From: an uncultured Geobacter sp. | Lineage (GTDB): Bacteria > Desulfobacterota > Desulfuromonadia > Geobacterales > DSM-12255 | NCBI GenBank assembly: GCA_937860145.1 | Contig: CALMBF010000096.1 | Location: forward strand, 1 to 39,124 | Direction of reading: 5' to 3' | DNA: 39,124 nt | Shown here: one piece after another, positions 27,005-34,877 of the stretch | Position numbering within the stretch: the first letter of the stretch is position 1 | Layout: each line of letters begins with the position of its first letter | Notes under the pieces: model-generated | What the model saw: only the letters and a program-made list of their open reading frames with translations | Databases searched by the model: none | Told to the model about the DNA's origin: nothing | Position numbers and translations under genes: made by a program

Positions 27005-27082
27005 GTCCCCTTCGTCTAGCCCGGCCCAGGACACCGCCCTTTCACGGCGGCGACGCCGGTTCAAATCCGGCAGGGGACGCCA
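27005..27082 (+). tRNA. tRNA-Glu (anticodon UUC)
   Basis: A 78-nt cloverleaf with encoded CCA. Acceptor GTCCCCT/AGGGGAC, anticodon arm CCGCC-CTTTCAC-GGCGG with anticodon TTC, T arm GCCGG-TTCAAAT-CCGGC, discriminator G. It lies 12 nt after tRNA-Lys and shares its promoter and terminator. Confidence 0.96.
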
Positions 27083-27090
27083 ATCGATAC

Positions 27091-27123
27091 AAAAAAGGCC
27101 CTGGGAAACCCGGGCCTTTTTTG
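27091..27123 (+). terminator. Terminator of the tRNA pair
   Basis: AAAAAAGGCCC-TGGG and CCC-GGGCCTTTTTT form a strong stem with A and T tracts on either side, so it can work in both directions. Confidence 0.9.
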
Positions 27124-27181
27124 GTTTCCAACTCTCTGCGCAGCCCCGGTGCGCAGCCTGTTGCGTCAGGAGGAGTGGATC

Positions 27182-27931
27182 ATGAGAAAAACAGTTGCTG
27201 CAGTCACGGTTCTTATGCTCGTATTTATCGGCTGCACGGCATTCGCCATGCCGGAGATGACCGGCCAGAAGGTATACAAAAACCCCGATGAACTCCCGCC
27301 GATCACCGGCAAGGTGGTGGAGGCAATCAACAGCGGCGGCTATACCTATCTGCACCTGGAAAAGGATGGCGTCAAGTCGTGGGTTGCCATTCCGGAGCTG
27401 TATGTCACGGTCGGTGACGAGGTCGAGCTCCTGGGCGGCGTAGAGATGGGCGAGTTTACCAGCAAGCCCCTGAGCAGAAAGTTCGACCAGATTATCTTCT
27501 CCAACGGCCCGACCGAGAAGTATAACAAGACGCGCAAGGAGAATGCCCACAAGGGTGTTGACATGGGCAAGCCCGCTCCGGGGAAAAAGAAGGGGAGCGG
27601 CAAGGTTGTCGAAGGGCTTAAGGTGGAGAAGGCCCCGGGGGAAAACTCCTACAGCCTCGAAGAGATCATGCAGAAAAGGACCGAGCTCCAGGGGAAAACC
27701 ATTGTCGTTCGCGGCCAGGTCGTGAAGGTTTCTGCCGAGATCATGGGCCGGAACTGGGTCCACATTACCGATGCCAGCGGCGGCAAGTGGAATAACAAAC
27801 TGGTGGTTACCACCAAGGATACCCCCGAAGTCGGCGACATCGTTACGGCGACCGGCGTATTCCACAACAACGTCGATTTCGGCGGTGGCTACTACTACGA
27901 AATCATCTTGGAGGACGCTACGGTCAAGTAG
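27182..27931 (+). CDS. Exported protein with two OB-fold-like (NrfJ-like) domains
   Basis: A 249-residue exported protein. The N-terminus MRKTVAAVTVLMLVFIGCTA is a signal sequence; cleavage after AFA is likely, though the Cys after FIG is a weak lipobox. The first domain (about 38-100: GKVVEAINSGGYTYLHLEKD, VAIPELYVTVGDEVEL, FTSKPLSRKFDQIIFS) resembles the NrfJ-related small periplasmic proteins as I recall them. After a Lys/Gly-rich linker (about 105-150), a second OB-like domain (about 165-249) has GKTIVVRGQVVKVSAEIMGR, WVHITDASGG and GDIVTATGVF. The function is unknown; a cytochrome- or metal-related periplasmic role is a guess from the NrfJ likeness. AGGAGG precedes ATG 27182. Confidence 0.75.
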   Translation: MRKTVAAVTVLMLVFIGCTAFAMPEMTGQKVYKNPDELPPITGKVVEAINSGGYTYLHLEKDGVKSWVAIPELYVTVGDEVELLGGVEMGEFTSKPLSRKFDQIIFSNGPTEKYNKTRKENAHKGVDMGKPAPGKKKGSGKVVEGLKVEKAPGENSYSLEEIMQKRTELQGKTIVVRGQVVKVSAEIMGRNWVHITDASGGKWNNKLVVTTKDTPEVGDIVTATGVFHNNVDFGGGYYYEIILEDATVK

Positions 27932-28267
27932 CCCCCCATGCCCGTTGTCCTGATTCAGTGCACATCGTGCAACCCACCGGCACCAACCGCCATCGTTATC
28001 ACCTGAATCCCGCGACGCGCCACAGAAGACAGAACATCCCGGCAGGGCACAGCCCCTGCCGGCACCATCACTGACTGACCCCTCCTGCCTTCAGTATCTC
28101 CTGATTCCGCAGTTGCAATCTCGGTTGGTGACATTGCCAATCCGTTCATATTCACGATGCTTTCCGGCAGGACGAGCGCAAGAGGTCCCGTCCGGCAGCA
28201 GTGCGTATTATTGTGCGGCCGTCATGGTCCGTACCAAGCCGATCTTGCAACCCAAAGGAATTATCAT
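27932..28267. other. 336-bp gene-free region before the helicase gene
   Basis: No supported gene. It contains one perfect 9-bp hairpin, CCGGCAGGG-CACAGC-CCCTGCCGG (28039-28062), without a T-run. A 66-codon minus-strand frame (27955-28155) has no ribosome site at its ATG and no recognisable protein. The helicase promoter must lie here, but no good -35/-10 pair stands out. DEAD-box leader RNAs of this kind are sometimes autoregulated or cold-responsive; nothing here proves it. Confidence 0.5.
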
Positions 28268-29611
28268 ATGACGTTTGATGAACTGCAACTCCTCCCCCCC
28301 ATTCTCAAGGCCGTGAAGGCGTGCGGCTATGACACCCCCACACCGATCCAGGAGCAGGCCATCCCTGTTGCCCTGGCCGGAAGAGACCTGATCGGCATTG
28401 CCCAGACGGGCACGGGGAAAACGGCCGGATTCGTCCTGCCGGCATTGCACCTGCTGGCATCCCCCCCGAAGGGTGCCGGACGCGGCCCCCGGGTGCTGGT
28501 CCTTACACCGACCCGCGAGCTGGCCAACCAGGTGAGTGATGCGGTCCGTACCTATGGCAAATTCACCCGGGTACGCAGCGGCGCGATCCTGGGAGGGATG
28601 GCCTACCGCGACCAGCTGCGGCTCCTTTCCCAGCCGGTCGACCTGATTGTCGCGACTCCGGGACGGCTCGTCGACCATCTGGAGAACGGGCGTCTCAACC
28701 TGGGACGGGTGGAAATGCTGATCGTCGATGAGGCCGACCGGATGCTGGACATGGGCTTCAGCGAGGACATGGAGAAGATCGCGTCCGCCACACCCGAAGG
28801 ACGGCAGACGCTGATGTTCACCGCCACCATGGACAAGGCCATGGCGAGGCTGGCGGGAAGCATGCTGCGCGATCCCCAGAGAGTCGAGATCGCCGGCCGG
28901 AAGGTCACCCATGATACCATCGAGCAGCGTCTCCATGTCGCCGACGACATGAAACACAAGAGTCGTCTGCTGCAGCACCTCATCGCCGACAAGGAACTCT
29001 CCCGTGCGATCATCTTTTCCGCCACCAAGAGGGATGCGGATATCCTTGCCCAGGAGCTCCTCCAGCAGGGGCACTCGGCAGCTGCCCTTCATGGCGACAT
29101 GAGCCAGGGGGCACGAAACCGGACAATCGTCAACCTCCGGCGCGGCAAGGTCAAGCTGCTGGTGGCCACCGATGTTGCCGCCCGGGGGCTTGATGTCAGC
29201 GGCATCAGCCATGTCATCAACTTCGACCTCCCCCGCTTTGCCGAGGATTATGTCCACCGGATCGGCCGTACCGGCCGTGCCGGGGCGACCGGCACGGCGA
29301 TCTCCTTCGTCTCCCTGAACGAGCTCAGCTATCTGCAGCGGATCGAGCGCTACATCGGCCAGAAGCTTCCCCGCCAGGTTATCGAGGGACTCGAGCCGAA
29401 ACGTGAACTGCCGAATTTACCCGGTGGCGGCGGCAGCAGGCCTGGTGCCCGCAGATCGGCTGGATCTGCACCGAAGCCAGATGGTGCAGGGAAACATGCC
29501 CATGGTCGTGGACAGGAGCAGAAACCGTCCGGAGATCGGCGGAAGAAATGGGGAGCTCCCCGGGAGAAACGGGATGTGATCGTTGAATATCGCCGCCCCG
29601 GCAGGAGCTAG
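28268..29611 (+). CDS. rhlE: DEAD-box RNA helicase, RhlE type
   Basis: A 447-residue helicase with every DEAD-box motif: Q motif (GYDTPTPIQEQAIP), motif I AQTGTGKT, Ia PTRELANQ, Ib TPGRL, II DEAD, III TATM (Ser-Ala-Thr type replaced by Thr-Ala-Thr), IV IIFSATK, V ATDVAARGLD and VI HRIGRTGRAG. After the two RecA-like domains (about 1-370) a basic Gly/Lys/Arg/Pro tail of some 65 residues follows, as in RhlE proteins; it helps RNA binding. It unwinds RNA duplexes in ribosome assembly or mRNA turnover. ATG 28268 has AAAGGAA upstream; an in-frame ATG at 28157 lies in the leader and was not used. It converges with the secretion operon across a shared hairpin. Confidence 0.93.
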   Translation: MTFDELQLLPPILKAVKACGYDTPTPIQEQAIPVALAGRDLIGIAQTGTGKTAGFVLPALHLLASPPKGAGRGPRVLVLTPTRELANQVSDAVRTYGKFTRVRSGAILGGMAYRDQLRLLSQPVDLIVATPGRLVDHLENGRLNLGRVEMLIVDEADRMLDMGFSEDMEKIASATPEGRQTLMFTATMDKAMARLAGSMLRDPQRVEIAGRKVTHDTIEQRLHVADDMKHKSRLLQHLIADKELSRAIIFSATKRDADILAQELLQQGHSAAALHGDMSQGARNRTIVNLRRGKVKLLVATDVAARGLDVSGISHVINFDLPRFAEDYVHRIGRTGRAGATGTAISFVSLNELSYLQRIERYIGQKLPRQVIEGLEPKRELPNLPGGGGSRPGARRSAGSAPKPDGAGKHAHGRGQEQKPSGDRRKKWGAPREKRDVIVEYRRPGRS

Positions 29612-29637
29612 AAGCAGGGAAAAAACTTGATGGAGCG

Positions 29638-29680
29638 GAGAGCGCAAGGGTGAGGCAGATGCCGCCATTCTTGCGCTCTC
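29638..29680. terminator. Hairpin between convergent helicase and gspN genes
   Basis: GAGAGCGCAAG (29638-29648) and CTTGCGCTCTC (29670-29680) form a perfect 11-bp stem with a 21-nt loop. It lacks a clean T-run; it probably serves both strands. Confidence 0.6.
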
Positions 29681-29708
29681 TCTCGTTCAGGTGGGGTTGT
29701 CGGCAGGA

Positions 29709-30551
29709 TTACTCCATCAGCGGCTTGCCCAAGGTCCCCTTGAGCGGTATCTGGTAGTGTCCCGGGGTATCCAGATACTTGGCCAGCAGCAGGAAGACGA
29801 ACTTCTGCCGTTCGAGGAAGTCCGGTTTGGGCATCAGCTCCATGGTCAACGCCAGGGGTGAGTCGGGGAGCGAGCTTCCCGGAACGATGTCCCCCTTGAG
29901 CCGTACGTAGAGTCCCTCCCCCTGGAGGGTAAAACTCTCCACGCTTCCCGTCCCGCCCCTGATGCGCAGCATCCCCTGAACGGTCTGGTAGGCGGCGTCG
30001 GGGAGCGGCGTCTCTCCCAGCTTGATTCCGCGCAGATCGACCCCCCGTGCGTCCAGCTTGACGAAGCCCGACCCTCTTCCCCTGAGACCGGAGACCTCCG
30101 CCTGGCAGTTGACGATCCCCGCTGCCCTGACGCCGGCTACCGTGGTGAAGAACGGGATCTGCTCCAGGCTCAGTCCCTGGATGTCCATCCGTAACGTGCC
30201 GCTGGCGGCAGAGGTGGCAGTGGCTGAGATCCTGCCGGAACCCGTTGCCCCCTCGATTGTGACGGCGATTATACCCCGCAGGAGGGGGACGAGCTGCAGC
30301 CTGACCGATGCCCTGTCGAGGGTAAGCAGTGGGCCCCGTGTCGAGGAGAGGGACCAGCCGGTGCCCCGCAGACCCAGCGGTAGGGCCTTGCCGAAGGATA
30401 TGGCGGAGAGGCTGAGCCCCTGTTCGGCCAGCCCCCGGTTGAGGGCGTCCAGGATGGCCTGCCGGGGGATGAAGGCGATTGTCAGCAGGATGAACAGGAG
30501 CAGGGCCGCGACGGCACCGGCCACGTACCTGGCTGTTTTCGCCGCGGTCAT
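29709..30551 (-). CDS. gspN: Type II secretion protein GspN
   Basis: A 280-residue inner-membrane protein with one N-terminal anchor (VAGAVAALLLFILLTIAFIP) and a periplasmic domain rich in beta-strands (ISFGKALPLGLRGTGWSL; LQGEGLYVRLKGDIVPGS). Length and layout match GspN proteins of delta-proteobacterial secretion operons, which are more divergent than enterobacterial GspN. It is an accessory inner-membrane component whose exact role is unclear. It is the last gene of the operon, overlaps gspM by 4 bp (ATGA) and ends at the shared hairpin near 29640-29680. The assignment rests partly on position. Confidence 0.78.
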   Translation of the reverse strand: MTAAKTARYVAGAVAALLLFILLTIAFIPRQAILDALNRGLAEQGLSLSAISFGKALPLGLRGTGWSLSSTRGPLLTLDRASVRLQLVPLLRGIIAVTIEGATGSGRISATATSAASGTLRMDIQGLSLEQIPFFTTVAGVRAAGIVNCQAEVSGLRGRGSGFVKLDARGVDLRGIKLGETPLPDAAYQTVQGMLRIRGGTGSVESFTLQGEGLYVRLKGDIVPGSSLPDSPLALTMELMPKPDFLERQKFVFLLLAKYLDTPGHYQIPLKGTLGKPLME

Positions 30552-31084
30552 CTTGTCTCCTGGGGGAGTGGCTTCAGCACCGCCCCGACGAGGGTGACAT
30601 CCAGCCTGGCCGGGTCATCGTAGCGGGTCTTGAGATTTGCCTTCTTGATAACAACCGGCCGTGTCCCCTTTTCCAGGAGGAAGAGGAGGTTGACCGCTTC
30701 ATTGGCGGTTATCCCCTCGATTCTCACCTCGGCCGCGTCCTCCACCATCCCCTGACGCTCTTCGCCTTTCACCGGCTTGACCTGGATATTCTTCCCCCTG
30801 ATGCCGGTCTCTTCCACCAGCTTGGCGAGGGAATCGTCGGTCCTGACCGCCGCAAGGCGGTTGCTCAGCCTCTGGGCATCGTTGCTGGCCACTCTGAACT
30901 GGTGGCTGAGCAGCAGGAGCTCCTTCACCACCGCCTCCCTGCCGGTACGTCTCAGTTTCATCCGGGATATCCGCTCCTGCAGCAGGGAGTAACAGAGGGC
31001 AAGGAGGAGAAGGGAGATAACGGCGACCGCCAGACGTGAGCGTGATTGCCGGTCGAGGCTGGTGTACAGCTCCATGAGCTTCAT
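30548..31084 (-). CDS. gspM: Type II secretion protein GspM
   Basis: A 178-residue bitopic protein. One membrane helix (LAVAVISLLLLALCYSLL, about 18-35) follows a short cytoplasmic head; a coiled segment and a ferredoxin-like periplasmic domain (VEDAAEVRIEGITANEAVNLLFLLE) follow. GspM pairs with GspL in the inner-membrane assembly platform and links to the GspE ATPase. Start and stop overlap gspL and gspN by 4 bp each (ATGA), so translation is coupled. Slightly longer than typical (about 160). Confidence 0.85.
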   Translation of the reverse strand: MKLMELYTSLDRQSRSRLAVAVISLLLLALCYSLLQERISRMKLRRTGREAVVKELLLLSHQFRVASNDAQRLSNRLAAVRTDDSLAKLVEETGIRGKNIQVKPVKGEERQGMVEDAAEVRIEGITANEAVNLLFLLEKGTRPVVIKKANLKTRYDDPARLDVTLVGAVLKPLPQETR

Positions 31085-32373
31085 TTGCCCACCTCCTTCG
31101 AACCGCTTCTGAAGGAGAAGCCGGTGGCGCCGTCGGAACGGCTCTTGAGTTCGCTCACCTCGAACCCGCCGAACAGGGGGGCACAGCGCGCCTTGAAATC
31201 GTTGACCCCCTGGAGGGTGCGGGCCACCCCCTTGCCGGAGACCTGCGAACCATCGATATCGATTTCGTACAACTCGGTCAGATCCTCACCCTTGGCATCG
31301 GAGAGCTTTTTCAGCACGGCGAGTACCCCCTGGGAGGACGAGGCACCGAGACGCTTGATCTCGGCCTTCATCTCGGCTACCTCGTCGACCGCCTTGCTCC
31401 GTTTGGGGAACGCCTCGCCATAGATTTTCCTAATTGACGCCTCGACCGACGTCAGATCCTTCTGTAGCAGGTAGTACCTGACACCCGATTCGGCGAACAG
31501 GAGCAGGAGGGCGGCTATGGCCAGGGCAGCGGTGAGCCGCAGCTTGCGCCGCAACTCCAGCGTGCGGCGGACGAAGGTGAGGGGGCCGCGGCGGAAGTTG
31601 ACGGGGTCGTTGGTCATGAGGTCGGCTGCGGCGGCGTACGCAGAGGCCAGGTCCCTGGCGGCAGCGGTATCCGACGGGAAACAGGCTGCCAGGGCCGGGC
31701 TGATGGGGAGAGGCGCCGAGCCGGACACCACTGCGTCCCCTCCGCTGCCGGCTAGGGAAAAGAGCTGTTCCACGGTGATCCCCTTGGCGAGCTCCACCGC
31801 GGCCAGGGTGGCGTCGAGGTTTTTGTCGATGCCACCGGGAAGGGCCCTGAGGTAGACGGGGGTCCGCCCCCTGTAGATGGCTGCTGCCTCGCCGTCCGTC
31901 AGGGCGCAGGTGGAGTCGCCCGCCGGGAGCAGATGGTGCCAGGAGAAGAGGGGAGAGGTCACTATCTCCGGATCGAGACCCGCATCGGCAAGCCTGGCGA
32001 TGTGGGGGGCCAGGCGTGTCGCGTTGCACCAGAGCGCGGCATAGGTCCCGGCTTCCAGCGGCAGTGCCTCGAAGATGAGGTCATCGCTCTCAAGGGCGAT
32101 CTCACCCTTCAGCTCGAGGGGGAGAATGTCCCGGGCCTTTTTACGTTCGCCCAGGGGGAGTTCGATCTCCCGCATGCTGAAGAGCGCTGCCGGCAGGGAG
32201 AGGATAATCCTGTCCCCCCCGGACTTCTCCTTCCAGGCGGCGAGCAGCTCCGGCAGGGGCGTTTCGTCGAGGCGATGGCGTGCCCCTTCGAGAAAGAGGA
32301 GCTGTGACCTCTGTGTGCTGAAACGGGCGACGGTCAACTCGTCCGCAGAGAACTGGATAACGGTTATGAACAT
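31081..32373 (-). CDS. gspL: Type II secretion protein GspL
   Basis: A 430-residue bitopic protein. The cytoplasmic actin-like domain (about 1-250) contains FSADELTVARFS, ILSLPAALFSMREIELPLGE and the family stretch PVNFRRGPLTFVR just before the membrane helix (LTAALAIAALLLLFAESGV). The periplasmic part ends in a ferredoxin-like domain (LTELYEIDIDGSQVSGKGVA). GspL recruits the GspE ATPase to the inner membrane. I prefer ATG 32373, which has GAGGAGAT just upstream, over an in-frame ATG at 32385 with no ribosome site; the difference is 4 residues. The stop overlaps gspM by 4 bp. It lies 48 bp after gspK, one of the few gaps in the operon. Confidence 0.88.
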   Translation of the reverse strand: MFITVIQFSADELTVARFSTQRSQLLFLEGARHRLDETPLPELLAAWKEKSGGDRIILSLPAALFSMREIELPLGERKKARDILPLELKGEIALESDDLIFEALPLEAGTYAALWCNATRLAPHIARLADAGLDPEIVTSPLFSWHHLLPAGDSTCALTDGEAAAIYRGRTPVYLRALPGGIDKNLDATLAAVELAKGITVEQLFSLAGSGGDAVVSGSAPLPISPALAACFPSDTAAARDLASAYAAAADLMTNDPVNFRRGPLTFVRRTLELRRKLRLTAALAIAALLLLFAESGVRYYLLQKDLTSVEASIRKIYGEAFPKRSKAVDEVAEMKAEIKRLGASSSQGVLAVLKKLSDAKGEDLTELYEIDIDGSQVSGKGVARTLQGVNDFKARCAPLFGGFEVSELKSRSDGATGFSFRSGSKEVGK

Positions 32374-32421
32374 ATCTCCTCGCATGTAGATGTCATCGCA
32401 GAGAGGGGGAGAGGCTGTCTC

Positions 32422-33351
32422 TCAATACTCCCGCCAGAAGAGCGTGCGGGGTGCAGAGCTGACCGACAGGTTAACGACCGCCTCGACTATCCGTGCCGTA
32501 CCGTTGACGGTTGCCTCCGAGCGGATGCGATAGATGCTCCCCCTGGTGCGCAGCGGCATTTTTATGCTGGCGACGATGGTTTCCATCCCCGCCACCCGGG
32601 TGAGTTCTCCCCTGGACTTGAACGGGGTGACCTTGCGGTAGTCGAGAATCCTCTCCACCAGGGCCTCGGTCATCTGCTCGTCAAGGGCCAGCAGTACCTC
32701 TTTCGGAGCGGTGTTGATATTGATGTACGCTCCTTCGGCAGTATCGGCGTACACGGTGACAAAGGGGCGGACCTTGGCGAGAACCGCCGGGTCGAACCAC
32801 CGCACCATGGCCAGTTCGTCACAGGTCAGAAGCGGGCCGTTGCCCGCCTTGTACGGGGGCTTGCGGGTCAGGTAGTAGGGAGACTCCGCCCCTCCCGGCC
32901 GTGGCAGGTCGTTAGTGTCAAGCCAGTCGGCCAGTGCGTCGAGCAGGTCCGCGGACCGCAGCCCCTGAGATTTGAACAGCCGGTCCGCGCTCTCCGCGTA
33001 AGCGGGGGTGAACTCCCCGTTTGGGCCGGCAACGTAATTGAGGTTGAGCTTGCCGTTTTCCTCCTCGATGGTGATGCGCAGGTCACCGCTCTCATCGGTG
33101 AGTTCCAGCGGTCTGGCCCACTGGTCCCTGAGGGAGGTGAAGTCGCCCTGGGCCGCCAGGGTCGTCTGCAGGATCCTGGCGGCCCCCTCTATCCCCGATT
33201 CTGCCAGGAGGGAGGCGCGCTGACTGTCGACGAAATTCTGCCGTGCCGTGGTATCCACGTAGACGTCGGTGATGAATTCCACGGTCAGGGCGACCAGCAG
33301 AGCGGTCACCAGCAGGGTCACCACCAGGGCAAATCCCCCCTGGCCCTTCAC
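32422..33351 (-). CDS. gspK: Minor pseudopilin GspK
   Basis: A 309-residue pseudopilin. The class III leader MKGQGG is cut before FALVVTLLVTALL; position +5 is Val rather than Glu, as expected for GspK, which caps the pseudopilus tip. The large periplasmic domain has the helix-hairpin-helix-like PYKAGNGPLLTCDELAMV, AYININTAPKEVLLAL and ILDYRKVTPFKSRGEL. The start codon is GTG at 33351, within the gspJ stop (GTGA). It works with GspI and GspJ in the tip complex. Normal length. Confidence 0.92.
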   Translation of the reverse strand: MKGQGGFALVVTLLVTALLVALTVEFITDVYVDTTARQNFVDSQRASLLAESGIEGAARILQTTLAAQGDFTSLRDQWARPLELTDESGDLRITIEEENGKLNLNYVAGPNGEFTPAYAESADRLFKSQGLRSADLLDALADWLDTNDLPRPGGAESPYYLTRKPPYKAGNGPLLTCDELAMVRWFDPAVLAKVRPFVTVYADTAEGAYININTAPKEVLLALDEQMTEALVERILDYRKVTPFKSRGELTRVAGMETIVASIKMPLRTRGSIYRIRSEATVNGTARIVEAVVNLSVSSAPRTLFWREY

Positions 33352-33980
33352 GGTACGGCTATCCTCGGAGTGGCGACCACCGAATATTCCACCGGCTTGT
33401 CATCCTCCTTCACGGTTATGGTCACCCGAACGGCCGCGGGGAGGGTCATGTTTATGGCGGTGTCCCAGCTCCGTACCCATTTGTCGCCGCTACGGCATTC
33501 GACCAGGAATCCTTCCACCTTTTCCATCTGCGGGTAACGGAGCGGTTCGGTGGTGACGTGCAGGTCCCTTGCCTGGCGGCCGAGGACCATGGTCCCCCCC
33601 TTCTCGACGATCCGGTAGCTGATGTCGACCAGATCGGAAACTGCACCCTGACCCGTTTCGGGCGGGGCAATGGCGGTCAGGGAGAGGGTCGAGGCAGGCT
33701 TGCCGTAAAGGTCGCGATCCTCGACGATGAAGCGGAAGCGCTCGTCGTTTCTCCGGTAGATGATCCCGGTCAGTTCCCGTCGGAGCAGGTCGAGGGTGGT
33801 CCGCAACTCGCGCCGGGACTCCATCCCCTCGCTGGCTGCGTCACGTCCCTTGAAGAGGGAAAAGTAGCTGCCGTAGAGCGCCGCCGTGAGGATGGCGAGG
33901 AGAGCCAGTGCCAGGAGCAGTTCGAGAAGGGTGAACCCGCGCTCCCTGGAGGGGTCAGGTTTTGGCAACGTAGCGGACAA
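33348..33980 (-). CDS. gspJ: Minor pseudopilin GspJ
   Basis: A pseudopilin with prepilin cleavage site RERG-FTLLELLLALALLAIL and Glu at +5. The periplasmic domain shows LRRELTGIIYRRNDERFRF and VDISYRIVEKGG. The frame is open far upstream, but any ATG there (34172) would overlap gspI by over 200 bp. No ATG lies close to the leader. I set the start at TTG 33980, which follows GGAGAGGAG at some distance and gives a 13-to-14-residue leader; TTG 33968 is the alternative. The start is uncertain, the identity is not. It overlaps gspI by about 26 bp and gspK by 4 bp. About 210 residues, normal for GspJ. Confidence 0.85.
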   Translation of the reverse strand: MSATLPKPDPSRERGFTLLELLLALALLAILTAALYGSYFSLFKGRDAASEGMESRRELRTTLDLLRRELTGIIYRRNDERFRFIVEDRDLYGKPASTLSLTAIAPPETGQGAVSDLVDISYRIVEKGGTMVLGRQARDLHVTTEPLRYPQMEKVEGFLVECRSGDKWVRSWDTAINMTLPAAVRVTITVKEDDKPVEYSVVATPRIAVP

Positions 33981-34293
33981 GAACCAGTTTTCTCCTCTCC
34001 TTATCCCATGTGATGGTGAAAACCATCTTTGCCACCCCCGGAATCTCTGTCGGCAGGAAACTCTTCTCCCACGAGATGTCCGGTCGCTGGGGGGCAAAGT
34101 TCCCCGTGCCGGCAGGCAGGAGGGCGAATGCCGGATCATCGATCTTCCCCCGGGCAAGGAGTATGGCGGCACTTTCGTCCTTGTCCCTGATGACGATTCC
34201 CAGGTGATAGTTGAAGGCGACGATCGTCGTCAGGATGACACCCGCCATGATGGCCAGGGCCACCAGCACCTCGAGGAGGGTAAAGCCTTTCAC
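33955..34293 (-). CDS. gspI: Minor pseudopilin GspI
   Basis: A 112-residue pseudopilin with a minimal leader (MKG) before FTLLEVLVALAIMAGVIL and Glu at +5. The C-terminal part has ISWEKSF and KMVFTITW, as in GspI. It nucleates the tip complex with GspJ and GspK. The start codon is GTG at 34293, within the gspH stop (GTGA overlap). Length typical. Confidence 0.92.
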   Translation of the reverse strand: MKGFTLLEVLVALAIMAGVILTTIVAFNYHLGIVIRDKDESAAILLARGKIDDPAFALLPAGTGNFAPQRPDISWEKSFLPTEIPGVAKMVFTITWDKERRKLVLVRYVAKT

Positions 34294-34877
34294 AGCGTCA
34301 GCTCCTCATACCCTGCCAGCACCTTGACCCGGCCATTGTTCGGGAGGGCTGCAATCGTGAACGCCTTATCCGTCCCTGTCGCCAGGTGGATGGTGAGGAG
34401 ATCGGTCAGGCCAGCAGTGCCGATATCGATGACGACCTCCCCCTCGCTGACCTTGCCGAGCCGCGGCGTGCTCACGTCGGTTATGACGACCCTCTTGCCG
34501 AGTATCTCACGGGCGAGCATCTGGTCATCGGGGGGGACCTCGTCGCCGCTGGCCAGTTTGCGGGTGATGCGCACCGTGCTGGTGGCAATGTCCAGGTGCA
34601 ACCGGTACAGGGTTTTGCCGGCCACTGCCCGTTCCTCAAGGTAGCGGAGGGTCGCCGCCACCCTGCGCGCCGAACTCTGCAGTTCCATGCTCTCGGCAAC
34701 CGGCAGCCGGGGGGCGACGAGCGCCGCGGCAACGGCGATGATGACGAGCACCACCATCAGTTCCAGCAGGGTAAAGCCACTGCAAAGGCGAGGATCGAGG
34801 ATCGAGGATCGAGGTTCGAGGAGAGCCACGACTGATATTCCTCGTTCCTCGGACCCCGGACCTCGTTCCTGTTTCAT
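34290..34877 (-). CDS. gspH: Minor pseudopilin GspH with repeat-extended leader
   Basis: A 195-residue pseudopilin; the core starts at CSG-FTLLELMVVLVIIAV (Phe at residue 35) with Glu at +5, and the C-terminal domain has LRYLEERAVAGKTLYRLHLD and VVIDIGTAGLTDLLTIHL. The leader before the cleavage site is 34 residues, far longer than the usual 5-10, because the first third of the leader and more is encoded by 7-bp repeat arrays (34789-34871). ATG 34877 overlaps the gspG stop (ATGA) as expected for coupling. GTG 34829, with GAGGAA about 9 nt upstream, is an alternative and would give an 18-residue leader. Changes in repeat number would shift the frame for either start. Confidence 0.85.
   Translation of the reverse strand: MKQERGPGSEERGISVVALLEPRSSILDPRLCSGFTLLELMVVLVIIAVAAALVAPRLPVAESMELQSSARRVAATLRYLEERAVAGKTLYRLHLDIATSTVRITRKLASGDEVPPDDQMLAREILGKRVVITDVSTPRLGKVSEGEVVIDIGTAGLTDLLTIHLATGTDKAFTIAALPNNGRVKVLAGYEELTL
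34789..34871. repeat. Opposed 7-bp repeat arrays in the 5' end of gspH
   Basis: On the plus strand, CGAGGAT occurs three times, then CGAGGTT and CGAGGAG (34789-34823). After 16 nt, the complementary-type units CCTCGTT, CCTCGGA, CCCCGGA and CCTCGTT follow (34840-34867). The two arrays can pair into a hairpin. The unit length is not a multiple of three, and the arrays lie inside the gspH leader. Confidence 0.85.

Noticed and set aside
26917-27123. Integration site or mobile element at the tRNA genes
   Set aside because: Both tRNAs are complete, no integrase or direct repeat of a tRNA 3' end is visible, and flanking genes look native.
27955-28155. 66-codon minus-strand frame in the gap before the helicase gene
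   Set aside because: No ribosome site at its ATG, no family likeness, and it spans a hairpin; kept only as part of the gap description.
33348-34172. Longer gspJ starting at ATG 34172
   Set aside because: It would overlap gspI by more than 200 bp and bury the prepilin leader 80 residues inside the protein.
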